Translations under genes and position numbers: made by a program
Assembly: GCF_902459465.1 (NCBI RefSeq)
Contig: NC_047066.1
Span: 17,921,047-17,985,046 of the forward strand
Direction of reading: 5' to 3'
DNA: 64,000 nt
Origin: Asterias rubens
Taxonomy: Eukaryota > Echinodermata > Asteroidea > Forcipulatida > Asteriidae
The notes under the pieces: model-generated
Database searches by the model: none
Seen by the model: only the letters and a program-made list of their open reading frames with translations
Told to the model about the DNA's origin: nothing
Part shown: positions 43,001 through 53,990 of the stretch, one piece after another
Layout: every line of letters begins with the position of its first letter
Position numbering within the stretch: position 1 is the first letter of the stretch

Positions 43001-46000
43001 ACATTGAACACTAGAGGTCGTTTTGGAACAATGCAATAGACCTTATCGCAAATACCGGGGCGCGCGCGTAAAGCTTGGAATTAGGTGCATTGTGGTCTTG
43101 CTGGTATCAAAATTTGATCCATATCTATCCCACAATGCACCTCATTCAGAGTCTGCGCTTGCGCATTGGTATTTGCGAAAAGGTCTATAGAGTGAGATAA
43201 AACGCCCTCTATTGGTAAAATCTACGCGAACCGGCAATAAACGCATTGAGACAAGACTCGACGTGTCAGGCGGCGCAAAAGCGAGGGCGTAGCATAGCCC
43301 GTCGGCGTACATCGCTCAATCAACATCTGTTGTGCAATCTCAAGATTGAGCAGCGCAATTAACAGATTGCTAGCATTACGAACTCGCTCGTGTAAATGCA
43401 TGCAGCGACCTCCCAACACACGCTACATGTCTTCCGTCCGTCGTTGCAATACTAGTACTTGATCATTCAACCACGGATCAACGTCTTTTCTCGTAAGAAA
43501 ATGTGTATTTTCTAATGCTTTATTTTAAATGTGAAAACATTTTAGAAAAAAGGAAAAATTAAATGTAAAAACGTTAAAATCGTGCGGTATTTTGTCATAT
43601 GGGGAGTGGGATCGGGGTTGTTTCATTTTATTTTGTCTGTAAATGCATAAAATTCCATAGGGTCGGCGTGTTTTTCTAGGGTCGGTCCGGTAACCGGAAA
43701 CACACTTATTATTTTGTTTGGCCTAAGTTGTATGGGACTGCAAAGCACCTATTTTATTTTCTTGGTAAAGGAAGATATGGCTTAACTTCTATTTTAAGGA
43801 TTTACACACAGAAAATTGTCCAGGACACAGGTACAAAGGCCAGGGGTGAACAGAAAAGCACAATGATCTAGCTGGCTAGTGGTAACCAAAGGAAGACAAA
43901 TATACTGCACTCATTTTTACCTTCAGGGTCGGACCATAGCAGATCGCACATTGGCCCGTCATGTGGAACTTCCTGCTTCCTGTCGATCACGCGGATCTGA
44001 TCTAATGTGTTGATAGAGGGCGACAAACCACCATGTACGCAGAAAATCTAGGGATATGGAACAAGTTATAATAATCATCTTTTAAATACATGATACAATT
44101 ATGCTCAAACATGTAATCACTGGTGTTTATCAATGTAGAAAATAGTTTAAAACAAAATATTTACACACAAGTGTCTGGGAAATTTAATCAAACACAACAT
44201 CAAATTTCAGTATAAATATGACCTTACAGTAAATAAATTATTGAACAGATTAAAGGATTAAAAATAGTAACTATTCAACTAGCAACAAAAATAAAATTTG
44301 AAGTGGAGAACAAAATAAATTTGCAAAGAGAGAATAAATAACACATGACAAATAATATGACATCAACCAAGTATGCCCAAAACACTTTTAGCATACTTTG
44401 TCTAGTAGTCTATAAAGCTCAGGCACCTCTGATACATCACAGGCCTGGGCAATGAAGGCAATTGCCTCCATGCCCCGGCCGTTGCCTCCATGCCCTTGAA
44501 ATGTTCCAGTACAAATTGACATAAAGGTGCCCTTTACAAAGGAGAAAATGTCATGGTGCCCTGGCCTTTCAAGAACAAAGCATCAGCCCTGGGGTCGATT
44601 TCACAAAGAGTGCTAACTTAGGACTAGTCCTAGGAGATATACAAATTGCATGGATAGTCCTAAGTTAGGACGAGTAACTGGTCCTAACTCCAGATAAGAC
44701 TTGTCCTAACTCTTTGTGAAATCCACCCCAGATACTTCTTATAGTTAGGAACAGGGCTTGGAATAGACCTCATGCACATGACGTCATTTCAGTAGGGCGC
44801 CATCACCTAGAGGTCAAAAGGAGGTTGTTCATTGGCCAATCATGTGTGCCGCGCGCACAAATCCGATTGTTTCGTCACCGTTTTTCCACTAAGATGGCCG
44901 CTGGATGACGTCAATGCATAAGGTCTATTGAAACTGGAACGCAGGCCCTAGGCCAGTGATTGTAGCATAATGCAAGTAAACTCATGACTGGGCAAATCAA
45001 ACAAAAACTAGACATTAGGTGTTTGTGAACAAACACAAAGCTGTGCCGTGTTCTTTGGCTTGGATTATGTGTTAAAATGACCAAGGAGTCCATAATTGAA
45101 AAAAGTTTGGAAAATGTTGTACAGTGTCTTGAGTTATTAAGTAGAGGTCAACATGGGGTCACAGTAACCTAAGGCTAATCTCCAACGCCCAAGGAGTCTC
45201 TAACTGAAAAAAGTTTGAAAATCTGTTGCATAGTTTTTGAGATATGTTCCCACTTCCCAGGGGCCCCGCGACTTTTTTACCCCATGGTTAGCCCAGCGCA
45301 CTTTCGACTTTGTCCCCTTTTACAGGGTTCCGGGTGCACAATTCAAGAATACCTCTGGGTTTTACCACTTACCCTTACTCTAGAGCAAGGGAGGCTATTC
45401 CCAGGGGTATGATATTTGTTGGGGCAGACCAAGGGTGAAGTGATCACAGTGTTAAAGGGCTGGCCATTATTCAACCCCAGGCAGTGGACACTATTGGTAA
45501 ACACTCAAAATATTTACTAGCATAAAACCTTTCTTGTGGACGAGTAATGGGGTGAGGTTGATGGTATAAAACATTGTGAGAAACGGCTTCCTCTGAAGCA
45601 ATGTAGTTTTCGAGAAAGAAGTAATTTTCCATGAATTTGATTTCGAGACCTCAGATTTAGAACTTGAGGTCTCAAAATCAACCATCTAAACGCACACAAC
45701 TTCGTGTGACAAGGGCGTTTTCTTCTTTCATTATTATCTCGCAACTTTGATGACCGATTGAGCTCAAATTTTCACAGGTTTGTTATTTTATGCATATTGT
45801 TGAGATACACCAACTGTGAAGGCTAGTCTTTGACAATTACCAATAGTGTCCATTGCCTTTAACTGTGAGTAGAGTTGACTTACTTTTCCGTCTATGATGG
45901 CAGATAAACTGAGATAGTCAAAGATTTCTGTACAGTATCTCCAGACAGTGATGGAGCCATATTTCCTTAAACACTCATCGTAAAAACCATAGACTTGCGT

Positions 46001-49000
46001 GATCTGCCGGCTCTCATGATTCCCTCGGATCAGTGTGATTCGATCTGGGTACCGTACCTGTTAGTTACCAGATAAGACAAAGGATTTGATTAAGTCTACT
46101 CTGGCCATGTTGATAATAATAAAGAGTTGAAGCAAATGTAGCTAATGATCTGGTTTTACTGGGGGAAAGAACTTGACTACACTGTTAGTTTTAATTCAAA
46201 TTTTTACTTCTGAATATCTTTCAACTAAATCATTAATGCCAAGATACATTAGTTAAAACTAACGTGCCTCCGAGGCTTGATTGCAAGGGCCAAGTTCGCG
46301 CAAGGACTATTGTTGACCATAGTTCAATTGCGTTAGCCCAAACTCTTTATAGTTAACGGTATTCGGACCACGTTAGTCATGGCAGCGTGTGGGGCACTTT
46401 TAATTGTGTGTGTGACCACCCTATCATGCGATCTTTATGTGCTGGTGGATGCCTAAAAATTACACAAATCGCCGGACCTCTGCTTTAATTATGACCTACG
46501 TATTAGGAAAAAGTATATTTTCTCAACTAAAAATGGTGATAACCTAAACACAGTTTCAGCATTGAACCAAATAATCTCACCTTTAACGCTAATAGAAGAA
46601 GAAACGTTTCAACACTGTAAAAACCTCTATCCACAAAGTCACCCATGAACAAGTAGTTGGTGTCAGGAACATCACCCCCAACCTTAACAAGGGAAAGAAA
46701 AGCACACCTTCGCTTAGCATAGGAAAATAGCACTAAGCAGAAACACATGTCGATGTGACGGTAAAAACAAATTAAATGACTCATACCCTTAATTATTTCG
46801 CTAACCCAAAGTTTTTTTATAGCAAAATTTGTACACTTCAAGGTATTGTATACTACAAAATCGGATAGCAGTTTTTTCAATCATTACCTTAAATAATTCT
46901 TTTAAGTCGTAGAATTGGCCATGGATGTCTCCACATACTGTTACTGGTGAGTCCACCCTCTGGACATTGCTCTCTTCAATTAAAATCTCCCTGTGGTAAA
47001 AGAACAGCAAATATCACATCAAGTTGTATCAAAGATTATGGTTTGAGCACTTCCTATCAAATATGCTATAATTTAGGCATGTGGGCAATTCCATGGTCAG
47101 TCACATTTCTTGATCTCGGTGCTAGTAGTTCTATGTGAGATATTCTTTCCACTAAGTTTATAGACTGATTTGTTCTTGAGACCCAAGGCTTTGAATTGAT
47201 AATATTATAAATATTGTGGGCTTTGTGCTCTGGATGTTATAATGTTGTAAAAAGCGGTCAGTTGCATTACACAAAAAGGACATGGTAGAAAATACACTAG
47301 TCACAATTCATTAGTTTCTTTTAAGTAAAAAAATTGCGAAAGTTTTGCTACATGTCGTCAGCGTTTTCACGACGTAGCACGCGCTGCTCTACAGCAAAAA
47401 TTAACAATCAGAGAAAACGGCCTCTGAAATTGAACACTTTTTAGAAAGCCGCTTTCCTTCAAAACTTTGAAATATTTCCATTTAAATTTATCAATGTAAA
47501 TATTTGATGACTTGAACTTAAAAATAAGTCTTATTTTGACTCATTTGCAAAATTGATTATGAAACTAGACACAAGAAAAGTTCTGTGCTAGAAAAAAAAA
47601 AAGTGTGAAATATGTCTTTTTGCGTTTTCACAAAGTAACACTCACCTATACTTCAACATAGCATTTTGTGTTACTTTATGAAATTAGGTCAGCCCGCGCG
47701 TTCACACAAGTTGCGTGCTACTTCATGAAAGCGTTTTACCTCACTCTGACTTGAGTGCGTGCCGTGCATTACAATGGTAAAACAGAGAGGTCGGGTGCAA
47801 CTTCGTGAAAACAAAAAATGCCACGAGGCAAAAGTTTAAAACACTCATTAGCTCAATAAAAAAAAAATCCTTAAGCACGTAGCATGCTACTTCATGAAAA
47901 CGCTGACGATGTAACACACAACCATAATACATGAGTATCAACGGTCAGCAACTTAAACTTTTAGGTATACATGGCAAAACCATGGTCAGTCGCATTGCGG
48001 TCAGTCACATTACAGTTTGTCCAGTCAATTTAGCTCAGCTTACATGGAACCTATAATATTAACAACCAAAAATAAATTTATTTCATAATGTTAGCTATAA
48101 CTTCAAGGTGGAAAGAAGGTTGTGACAAAAATTTGACTTTGTTTGTGTCATGTCCGCAATTATAGATAAGTGCTTGCTCAGGGACACAAGTGTCACGACC
48201 GGGACTCGAACCCACACTCTGCTGAACAGAAGCAACAGAGCTTGTGTTCTGTGCTCTTATCCACTCAGCCATGACACCCTACCTGGGCCCAATTTCATAG
48301 CGCTGCTTAGCGGCCGATTTTGTGCTTACTTTGCAATTTCTATTTCATAGCGCTGCTAACTGTAAGCACACGAAAAGGCATGCTAACCTTCTGGTGCTTA
48401 CTGCACGAAAATAAATGACGTCACAATGCAAATCCACGGTAAACACGCAATATGGCTGCCCAATTTTTCTGCTAACCAGTAAAAACGCTAAGGCTTAGCA
48501 GTTTTTTCGGCAACAGTAAGCACGCAAACTTGCTTACTGTTAAGCAGCGCTATAAAATTGGGTCCTGGACTTTAAACTCACCTTGCTTTTGCACACAGTG
48601 CTTTGACTTCACTTTCTTTGATTATTTCACATTTTCTGAGCTGTTCTATTTGCCTGAAAAGAAAAAGAGTGGAACTGTTTAATCATTGAACTGTAATAAT
48701 AAAAACTAATAATAATTTGGGAGGCTAATCATCCTTAGCTGTAGCTGAGAAGCTTAATTGAGAAGGACGCGGCTACAACATGTTCGAGCTGCAGGCATTT
48801 GGCAGCCTACCGCATCAACCCACGACCACAAAAACATTCAGAGATTGTAAGTTCTTGATTGTTCTGGGGAGAGGAAAACCAAAGGGCCCAGAGAAAAAAC
48901 GGCTAGCGAGCCGTGCAAGCCGTGTTAGCACAGCCAGTTGGGCTGAAATCACGGGCGAAATTTTGATGCACGGCTTGGGTGAAGCCGTGTTGTCTAAGAA

Positions 49001-49678
49001 TTTCAGTGAATAATTAGGCCTACTGTACTCTATTCTTTTGTTTGGTTTATGGAAAAGTTTGGCAGAGTATCCACACGGTCGACCAAAAAAAGCTTTTACT
49101 AAAGCTATTAAAATAGTAAATTTGACAAGACAAGATATTTGCTAGTTTTAATTTGGCCACGATCCGAATCGGTGCATTGGATAGAACGATTGTTACTCTC
49201 ACAATGGCCTTAGCCGGGTATCAAACCAGGGCTGCATTGGGGACAGGCAAGCACTTTACACACAAGCCACGCATAGTTTGAGCCATATACAAAATTGGTG
49301 GCTGTGCTTCGGTACCTTAGTAAAGTATCAGGACAGATTTAATGAAAATAGGAACTTAGCTTCGACATGCTAAACAATACGGGATACAAAACTAAGACGA
49401 AAAATAACACTGCCAAAATTAGTTCAGGCCTGGCATTTCATCTCTGAGAGGACATGGCCATTTTCATTTTGCAATAAGGCACTTCCATTGGAAAATTTGA
49501 AAGTCAATGGGAAACTTTTGAAAGGGCACCAATGCCAAGACCAGGGCAACGAAGGCCATGTGCCCCGTGACCTTTGTGAATGTCTAGGCCTCTAAGTTAC
49601 AGGAATATAATCAAATAAGCAAATAAAAATCTTTTGGCTTCTTAGTACTTACCTATCTAGATCACTACAGTCCCCCAT
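40005..49678 (-). CDS. PPP4C: Serine/threonine protein phosphatase 4 catalytic subunit
   Basis: Complete, nine coding exons: 49678-49653, 48653-48582, 46990-46888, 46682-46581, 46057-45884, 44047-43921, 42647-42458, 41352-41274 and 40055-40005 (TAA 40007-40005). They total 924 nt, 307 aa, the usual PP4C length. All introns are GT-AG and all phases agree. Motifs in order: GDIHG (53-57), GDFVDRG (81-87), RGNHE (112-116), [23 protein letters not shown] and the C-terminal DYFL, whose Leu is methylated in the family. [14 protein letters not shown] and [17 protein letters not shown] separate PP4 from PP6 and PP2A. It dephosphorylates Ser/Thr in nucleus and cytoplasm with PP4 regulatory subunits (DNA repair, centrosome). 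Metal ligands and the catalytic His are intact. The last exon ([16 protein letters not shown]) is the least conserved part. A 5' UTR exon may lie upstream: tttaaag precedes the ATG closely. Confidence 0.96.
40099..40440. repeat. R1-family MITE in PPP4C intron 8
   Basis: TTAAAAGCAGTGGGATGAAC to TGTCCAATGCCTTTAAA, with GAGAAATGGCTCCCTCTGAA. It starts 44 bp upstream (gene sense) of the last PPP4C exon. Confidence 0.75.
40441..41000. repeat. R2-family repeat in PPP4C intron 8
   Basis: GGCAAAGCATACCTTTGGGG, TTTTGAGAAACATTTCTC, GAATCTGAGAAGTGTTACTG and CATGGACATAACCGCCCCGG; a second partial copy begins near 40810. Confidence 0.65.
41430..41733. repeat. R1-family MITE in PPP4C intron 7
   Basis: TTAAGGCAGTGGACACTATT to ACCAATAGTGTCCAGTGTCT; the middle (GTAGTTTTCGAGAAAGAAG part) is deleted. 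Confidence 0.8.
41877..42400. repeat. Probable retroelement remnant in PPP4C intron 7
   Basis: AAGCGCCTTAAGTAACCTTA with GATATGTGTGCTATAAAAGC (41916-41965) resembles the 3' tail at 58029-58080. The following 42060-42390 has a non-intron-like composition and long open frames on both strands ([15 protein letters not shown] on plus), but I cannot place it in a family. Confidence 0.35.
43037..43188. mobile_element. R5-family MITE in PPP4C intron 6
   Basis: AGACCTTATCGCAAATACC … GTGCATTGTGGTCTTGCTGG … CACAATGCACCTCATTCAGA … GGTATTTGCGAAAAGGTCTA, opposite in orientation to the copy at 13428-13580. Confidence 0.75.
43189..43920. other. PPP4C intron 6, remaining part
   Basis: No recognised element. 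The minus-strand frame at 43419-43222 has no family features. Confidence 0.5.
44402..44590. repeat. Interspersed repeat in PPP4C intron 5
   Basis: GGCCTGGGCAATGAAGGCAA … CATAAAGGTGCCCTTTACAA … CATGGTGCCCTGGCCTTTC. A related sequence is at 49435-49570 (GGCCTGGCATTTCATCTCTG … GAAAGGGCACCAATGCC). Two ATTGCCTCCATGCCC-like phrases repeat inside. Confidence 0.5.
44588..44735. mobile_element. R4-family MITE in PPP4C intron 5
   Basis: GGTCGATTTCACAAAGAGTG … CTCTTTGTGAAATCCACC inverted ends, with TTAGGACTAGTCCTAGGA and three further TCCTAA words. Confidence 0.8.
44762..44928. mobile_element. Palindromic MITE in PPP4C intron 5
   Basis: AATAGACCTCATGCACATGA with CGTCATT at the left, GATGACGTCAATGCATAAGG with TCTATT at the right. 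Confidence 0.7.
45480..45862. repeat. R1-family MITE 21 bp from a PPP4C exon
   Basis: GGCAGTGGACACTATTGGTA to ACCAATAGTGTCCATTGCCT with TTAA. Only 21 bp separate it from the donor of the exon ending at 45884. Confidence 0.85.
47344..47922. mobile_element. Non-autonomous DNA element in PPP4C intron 2
   Basis: Left end TTGCTACATGTCGTCAGCGT with TTTCACGACGTAGCA, right end TGCTACTTCATGAAAACGCT with GACGATGTAACA. Inside are further copies of GTTTTCACAAAGTAACA-like words in both orientations, so the interior is partly self-similar. Confidence 0.65.
48110..48285 (-). mobile_element. tRNA-Ser-like SINE head (S1 family)
   Basis: The minus strand reads GGGTGTCATGGCTGAGTGGA, TAAGAGCACAGAACACAAGC, a long variable arm, GTGGGTTCGAGTCCCGGTCG and TGACACTTGTGTCCCTGAGC. 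The A- and B-box regions and long extra arm fit a tRNA-Ser origin. It continues into the S1 body start, so it is a SINE rather than a free tRNA gene. Confidence 0.7.
48288..48568. repeat. R3-family MITE, complete copy
   Basis: GGGCCCAATTTCATAGCGCT to AGCGCTATAAAATTGGGTCC, with a second internal TTTCATAGCGCTGCTAACTG. It ends 14 bp from the PPP4C exon that ends at 48582. Confidence 0.8.
48715..49275 (-). mobile_element. S2-family SINE interrupted by another sequence
   Basis: Body part 48715-48900 (GAGAAGGACGCGGCTACAAC … CACGACCACAAAAACATTCA … GGGAGAGGAAAACC) and tRNA-like head part 49200-49275 (ATGGCCTTAGCCGGGTATCA … CACACAAGCCACGC) match the two halves of the SINE at 63228-63545. About 300 bp between them are foreign, including GGCTAGCGAGCCGTGCAAGC. 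Confidence 0.6.
49435..49572. repeat. Interspersed repeat in PPP4C intron 1
   Basis: Related to 44402-44590: GGCCTGGCATTTCATCTCTG … CCATGTGCCCCGTGACCTTT. Confidence 0.5.
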
Positions 49679-49784
49679 ATTTACAGCAGCTTTAAAGACA
49701 CAGAGAAAGAAATTGGTATTAAGATATTATGAAAATAATTAGACATTAGTTTTATATTAAGTAGGATTTGAAACTTTGCATGGT

Positions 49785-50076
49785 GGAAATACGATATGGA
49801 AAGGTTTGCGGCAACACCATGTAATGACTATCTTTAAATGAGTTGGGGTGGTTCTGAAAAGAACCGTTGGTAACAACTCGACCGTTCGATCAGTATGCGT
49901 TGATTGCTTCTGGAGACAGCTGAAGACGATCAGCTTTCAGCTTTTTCCAGAAGACGATCAAAGCATACTGATCGAACGGCCGAGTTGAAACCAACAGTTC
50001 TTTTCAGAACCACCCCAACTCATTTAAAGATAGTCATTACATGGTGTTGCCGCAAACCTTTCCATATCGTATTTCC
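49785..50076. mobile_element. Near-perfect 292-bp palindrome upstream of PPP4C
   Basis: The arms are about 130 bp each: GGAAATACGATATGGAAAGG … ATGAGTTGGGGTGGTTCTGA and the exact complement TCAGAACCACCCCAACTCAT … CCTTTCCATATCGTATTTCC, with only a few mismatches and a central AGACAGCTGAAGACGATCAG core. It lies 107 bp upstream of the PPP4C ATG, where a promoter or 5' UTR would be. Each arm carries a hairpin GGTTCT-TTTC-AGAACC. Confidence 0.85.
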
Positions 50077-50196
50077 ATATTGATTGTCAGCTTCCATTTT
50101 ATTGCAAAGAACACAAATAAACGCCAATCTCAGTTAGGCCAAGTAAAAAAAAAACATGTTTCGCGTCCCCGCCCGCTTCCTTTTTACAGGCCGCCT

Positions 50197-50203
<7 letters not shown>

Positions 50204-50229
<26 letters not shown>
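50204..50229. repeat. Poly(T) tract
   Basis: About 26 uninterrupted T, possibly the poly(A) tail of a minus-strand retroelement now unrecognisable. Confidence 0.8.
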
Positions 50230-50883
50230 TATGCACATTTTTTTTATTTAATTTTTTTATATTTTTAAATAGGGTTATTTTAAATGATCTCAGCAAAAAC
50301 AATCTGAATGTCTTGTCTGAATGCCTCGACTAAATTGTTTCATTTATGTTATGTGTATTTCAGCAGTAGAAAAAACAATGGATATTTGACATTTTAACAA
50401 ATAATGGCGGCCATCTTGAAATAAAAAATAAAAAATAAGAAGCCCCTCTTCTTCCTTTTTTTGAAAAACCCGGACGTGAAACATGTTTTTTTTTTTACTC
50501 GGCCTTATAATACTTGGAAGAAACACCTACATGTAGGCACAGACACTATAAAAGCGGTCACGATGCGCCAGAAAATGAACAGTGACTAGTGAGCAGAAAA
50601 TTGCCCTTTTAAAAAAATATTTTTTAATTTCACTCAACAAAAAGGCAATACAACTTACAAGCATTATGAATGTATATTGAGTGTGTGGGGAAAAGTTTTG
50701 ATTGTGTAGTACAAAGGAAACTTCAGTTATTGATGGCTATTAAACAGTCGTGAAACTTCTAACGCAGGGCACCCTAATATATGAGGAAATTGTATATTTG
50801 TAAAGTTCCACTTTACAAATCAATGACCATGACTGAGGAAAGACCAGGGGGCATAGATGCAATCATCTTCGTTGCCTCCGTGA

Positions 50884-51641
50884 GGTACCAGTATTAAGCA
50901 GCGCTCATACTTCCTGCGGATGCGATTGAGATACGAATGTTGACGATACATTCGCAACGAATAATCTGCAGCAGTTCAACTCAGCTAATTTCACTTGCGA
51001 ATATCGCTGCAAAAGGAGGGTTGTGACGTCAAATTCACGTCACATTCGCTTTGTTTTCGCATTTCATCACTTCCAAAATCGACATGGGCAATTCACCATT
51101 TCACTGCTTTTTGACATCAAGAGAAACCAACTAAAACGTCTCCAGCGTCTACAAAACATCGCTGACAGACTAGTTTCTCTCACCAGTAAATACTCCCACA
51201 TCACTCCTGTATTACAGGATCTCCACTGGCTGCCAATATCACACAGGATTCAGTACAAACTTGCTCTATTCATTTTCAAAATTCTTCACAACAATGCCCC
51301 AGAATACCTCATCAACCTCATCCACCCATACACCTCAGCACACACCGGACTGCGATCTAATCAGCCCAGAACTTCCACTCTTTGGGGCAATAGGTCATTT
51401 TCTGTGGCATCAGCCCGGGTGTGGAATCAACTCCCACTGACTGTCAAATCATCTCCATCCATCACAACATTCAAGACAAACTTAAAATCTCACCTGTTCA
51501 AACAAGCATACTCACACAATCCTCAGTCCTAATTTGTCTTTCTCTCCTCAAGCGCCATGAGCGCCTTCCTGAAGCGGATACCGGCGCTCTATTAAGTGTT
51601 CTTTATTATTATTATTATTTGCAGGAAGTATGAACCGGGCT
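50884..51641. mobile_element. Palindromic repeat split by a LINE fragment
   Basis: AGCGCTCATACTTCCTGCGG at 50898 and its inverted partner GCAGGAAGTATGAACCGGGC at 51622-51641 are ends of one element rich in TTCGC/GCGAAT words. The LINE remnant (about 51115-51621) sits between them. Confidence 0.55.
51115..51621 (+). mobile_element. 5'-truncated LINE: reverse-transcriptase C-terminal region
   Basis: An open frame to the TAA at 51530-51532 encodes QLKRLQRLQNIADRLV, LQDLHWLPISHRIQYKLAL, FKILHNNAPEYL, SVASARVWNQLP and FKTNLKSHLFKQ. This is the signature of the segment after the reverse-transcriptase core in CR1/L2-like non-LTR elements. The catalytic part is absent. The 3' UTR ends AGCGCCATGAGCGCC … CGGCGCTCTATTAAGT and an ATT microsatellite, a typical CR1/L2-type tail. 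Confidence 0.85.
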
Positions 51642-51690
51642 TTACGGAAAATGCTGAATCCACTACATCCAACAATGTAATGCAATGTAA

Positions 51691-52817
51691 GGATAACTTT
51701 CCATATGGCGCCACCACTTTTTCACTAATTTTTACAAAAAGGGATATATCAATCAGGTAAATTAGATATTATATCCTCTGCTTACCAGTTTTCACGCTAT
51801 TATGCCTTTTTTTTTGAATTGGGAAAAAAATAATGATGCCATATATCAACCGAGGCCCTAATTATCTTCATTTGTTAATATGAAGTATGCAAACATGTAT
51901 TAAAACTTGATGGACATTGAAATGTTCACACCACACACCGATCTTCAATGACTTCAACTGGCCCCATTTGTTTTGAGTTTTTCCTGTTTTCACGGCAAAC
52001 GAGAAAGTATGGTTTCCCGGTGAAGCCATACATGGAAGAAACATCTGCAGTGACTACAAGTGTTCTTTGAGACTCTATGTATGACTGTATAGCCAGAAGT
52101 TGCCTTCATTTTATTCAAAATATTTTTGTATTAAATTTTTTAAATTACCATGGTAACTTGCAAAAAAATTTAAAAAATAAAAAAATATATAAAAATTGTG
52201 AATAATTACTGGCTTCCAAATCTGATTTTTAAAAAAAAATTTTGTATATGTTTTTTTCTTAATATTTATAATAAAGCGTATAAATAAACAGTGATAATTG
52301 AATCAACGAGCTGATGTGTAAATTTTAATATTAATAATAGTATTGATACCAGGGTTACAAAATAAAAATCTCCAAAAATATTCGAAAATGATATAAGGCA
52401 CATGGCTTCTTTAAGCCTCGGTATTTTTATTCAAGAATGCTCAGCAAAACATTCAGTCACATGATTTTGATCATCATGAATTGTGAATTGAAATAGCGTT
52501 TGATGAAACTTTTTCGGTGAGCAAATATTTTTATATGGCCTCAACATTATGACATATTTTTGTACCTTGTAGAAATGCCTAAAATACCAAACTTTTTGCA
52601 TTTACAAGTGCAAATGACTAGTGGAGCCTTCTGTGTTTCTAAAGAGACTCTTTGCTTGGCAAATAAAACCACACAATTTTTATCTAGGGACTATTTACAT
52701 CGCGCACAGAGAGGTAAAAGATTTGCCACGATTTTAGGGACACCTTGAAAACAGGACCTCCTACGATATTATTTTATTTCGAATGAAAAAGTGGTGGTGC
52801 CATACGGAAACTTATCC
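51691..52817. mobile_element. hAT-like non-autonomous element with 8-bp target duplication
   Basis: Terminal inverted repeats of about 27 bp: GGATAACTTTCCATATGGCG with CCACCAC, and GTGGTGGTGCCATACGGAAA with CTTATCC. CAATGTAA is directly repeated immediately outside both ends (51683-51690 and 52818-52825), an 8-bp target-site duplication as made by hAT transposases. The 1.13-kb interior is AT-rich with no transposase. Confidence 0.8.
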
Positions 52818-52825
52818 CAATGTAA

Positions 52826-53990
52826 CTGTAAAGAATGTCAGTCAGCAATGTGACTAGCATACTGTGTACTGTGTAACCCTCTAACCTGAAAAGTAATAAC
52901 TAAATTAGACATGATGACTTCTGTTGCAGTGCAGTGCTGGTGCAACTTTTCAGTTTTTTTACTCAACATAAAAAACAAACCAACTCCTTCTCAATAAATT
53001 AATCAACTGGGTAATTATAAATAAGGAACTATATTTTGGTTGTAATGAATGAATTATTGGTGGTCGGGTCTTCTCTCAACATCTGTTGACATGCACACTG
53101 TATTATTTATTGTTATTTAGACTTGGACTTTTTAGAGTGTAGTTTTGTGGTGCACACTAATAAAAGACCGCACTAAATTTGCATAGCATTGTCACTTTAT
53201 GTGCGATTGGATAACGTGCGTTAACACGCATGAATTGTGTCGGAACGTTTTACGACAGCGTCGTGGCCAAACATTCACGCAAATTATTTCATTTTTCATG
53301 ATGGTCAACAAAAAGAGGTACACCAGAGAGAATAGAGAGAAGTTCGTTAAACTATTTATAATTCTCAAGTTTGAAATAAACGAGTACATGGGTAGAAACA
53401 AATCATTCAAAAATTGTAGAAATTTAACTTACATCTTTTCAGGATGGTCTCGGTGTGTAAAATATAACGTAAAAACAAATGGTGGCGCCCTTTCATTTTA
53501 TGACGCATTTTTTTCTTTTTTTCGCACATGCAACATGTTTGCATTATTTTTATACCGAGTAGATTGTGATAAGTTAGTTTGAAGAAATGTTTATGAAAAA
53601 AAGAAATGAGTTTGTGTCAATAATTATTCAAATTTGAACAAATTACTAATTTGAAGTAACAAAAGCCTACTGACTAAGATGGGTCACAAAAAGTGCCCAC
53701 CTTCGTGTGAAAACTGAGCACAATCTACACTGGATAAAAACAACAGCAACATAAAATAGCCGTCGTGGCACTATGCGCTGACGACGAGGGGGAGGGGCGG
53801 GGTGAAGGTGGAGGGGGGGGGGCAAAATAAAAAGAAAATATTGTTTTATTGTTTTACTTTAAGGGAGAGGGAACAGATATGAGACCAGAAGTAGGGGCAG
53901 ATGGTTTATTAAAGGTATGTGGGGCAACTAAACCCAACTGACAGCCTAAATAATTATAGATTTGCTAGCCCCCCCTAAAAAAACGTATAA
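52826..53990. other. No recognised gene
   Basis: AT-rich DNA. The plus frame at 53199-53582 (127 codons) has no signal, domain or composition suggesting a protein. A G-rich tract sits at 53786-53822. Confidence 0.4.

Noticed and set aside
53199..53582. 127-codon plus-strand ORF
   Set aside because: No motif, no conserved partner, not joined to plausible exons.
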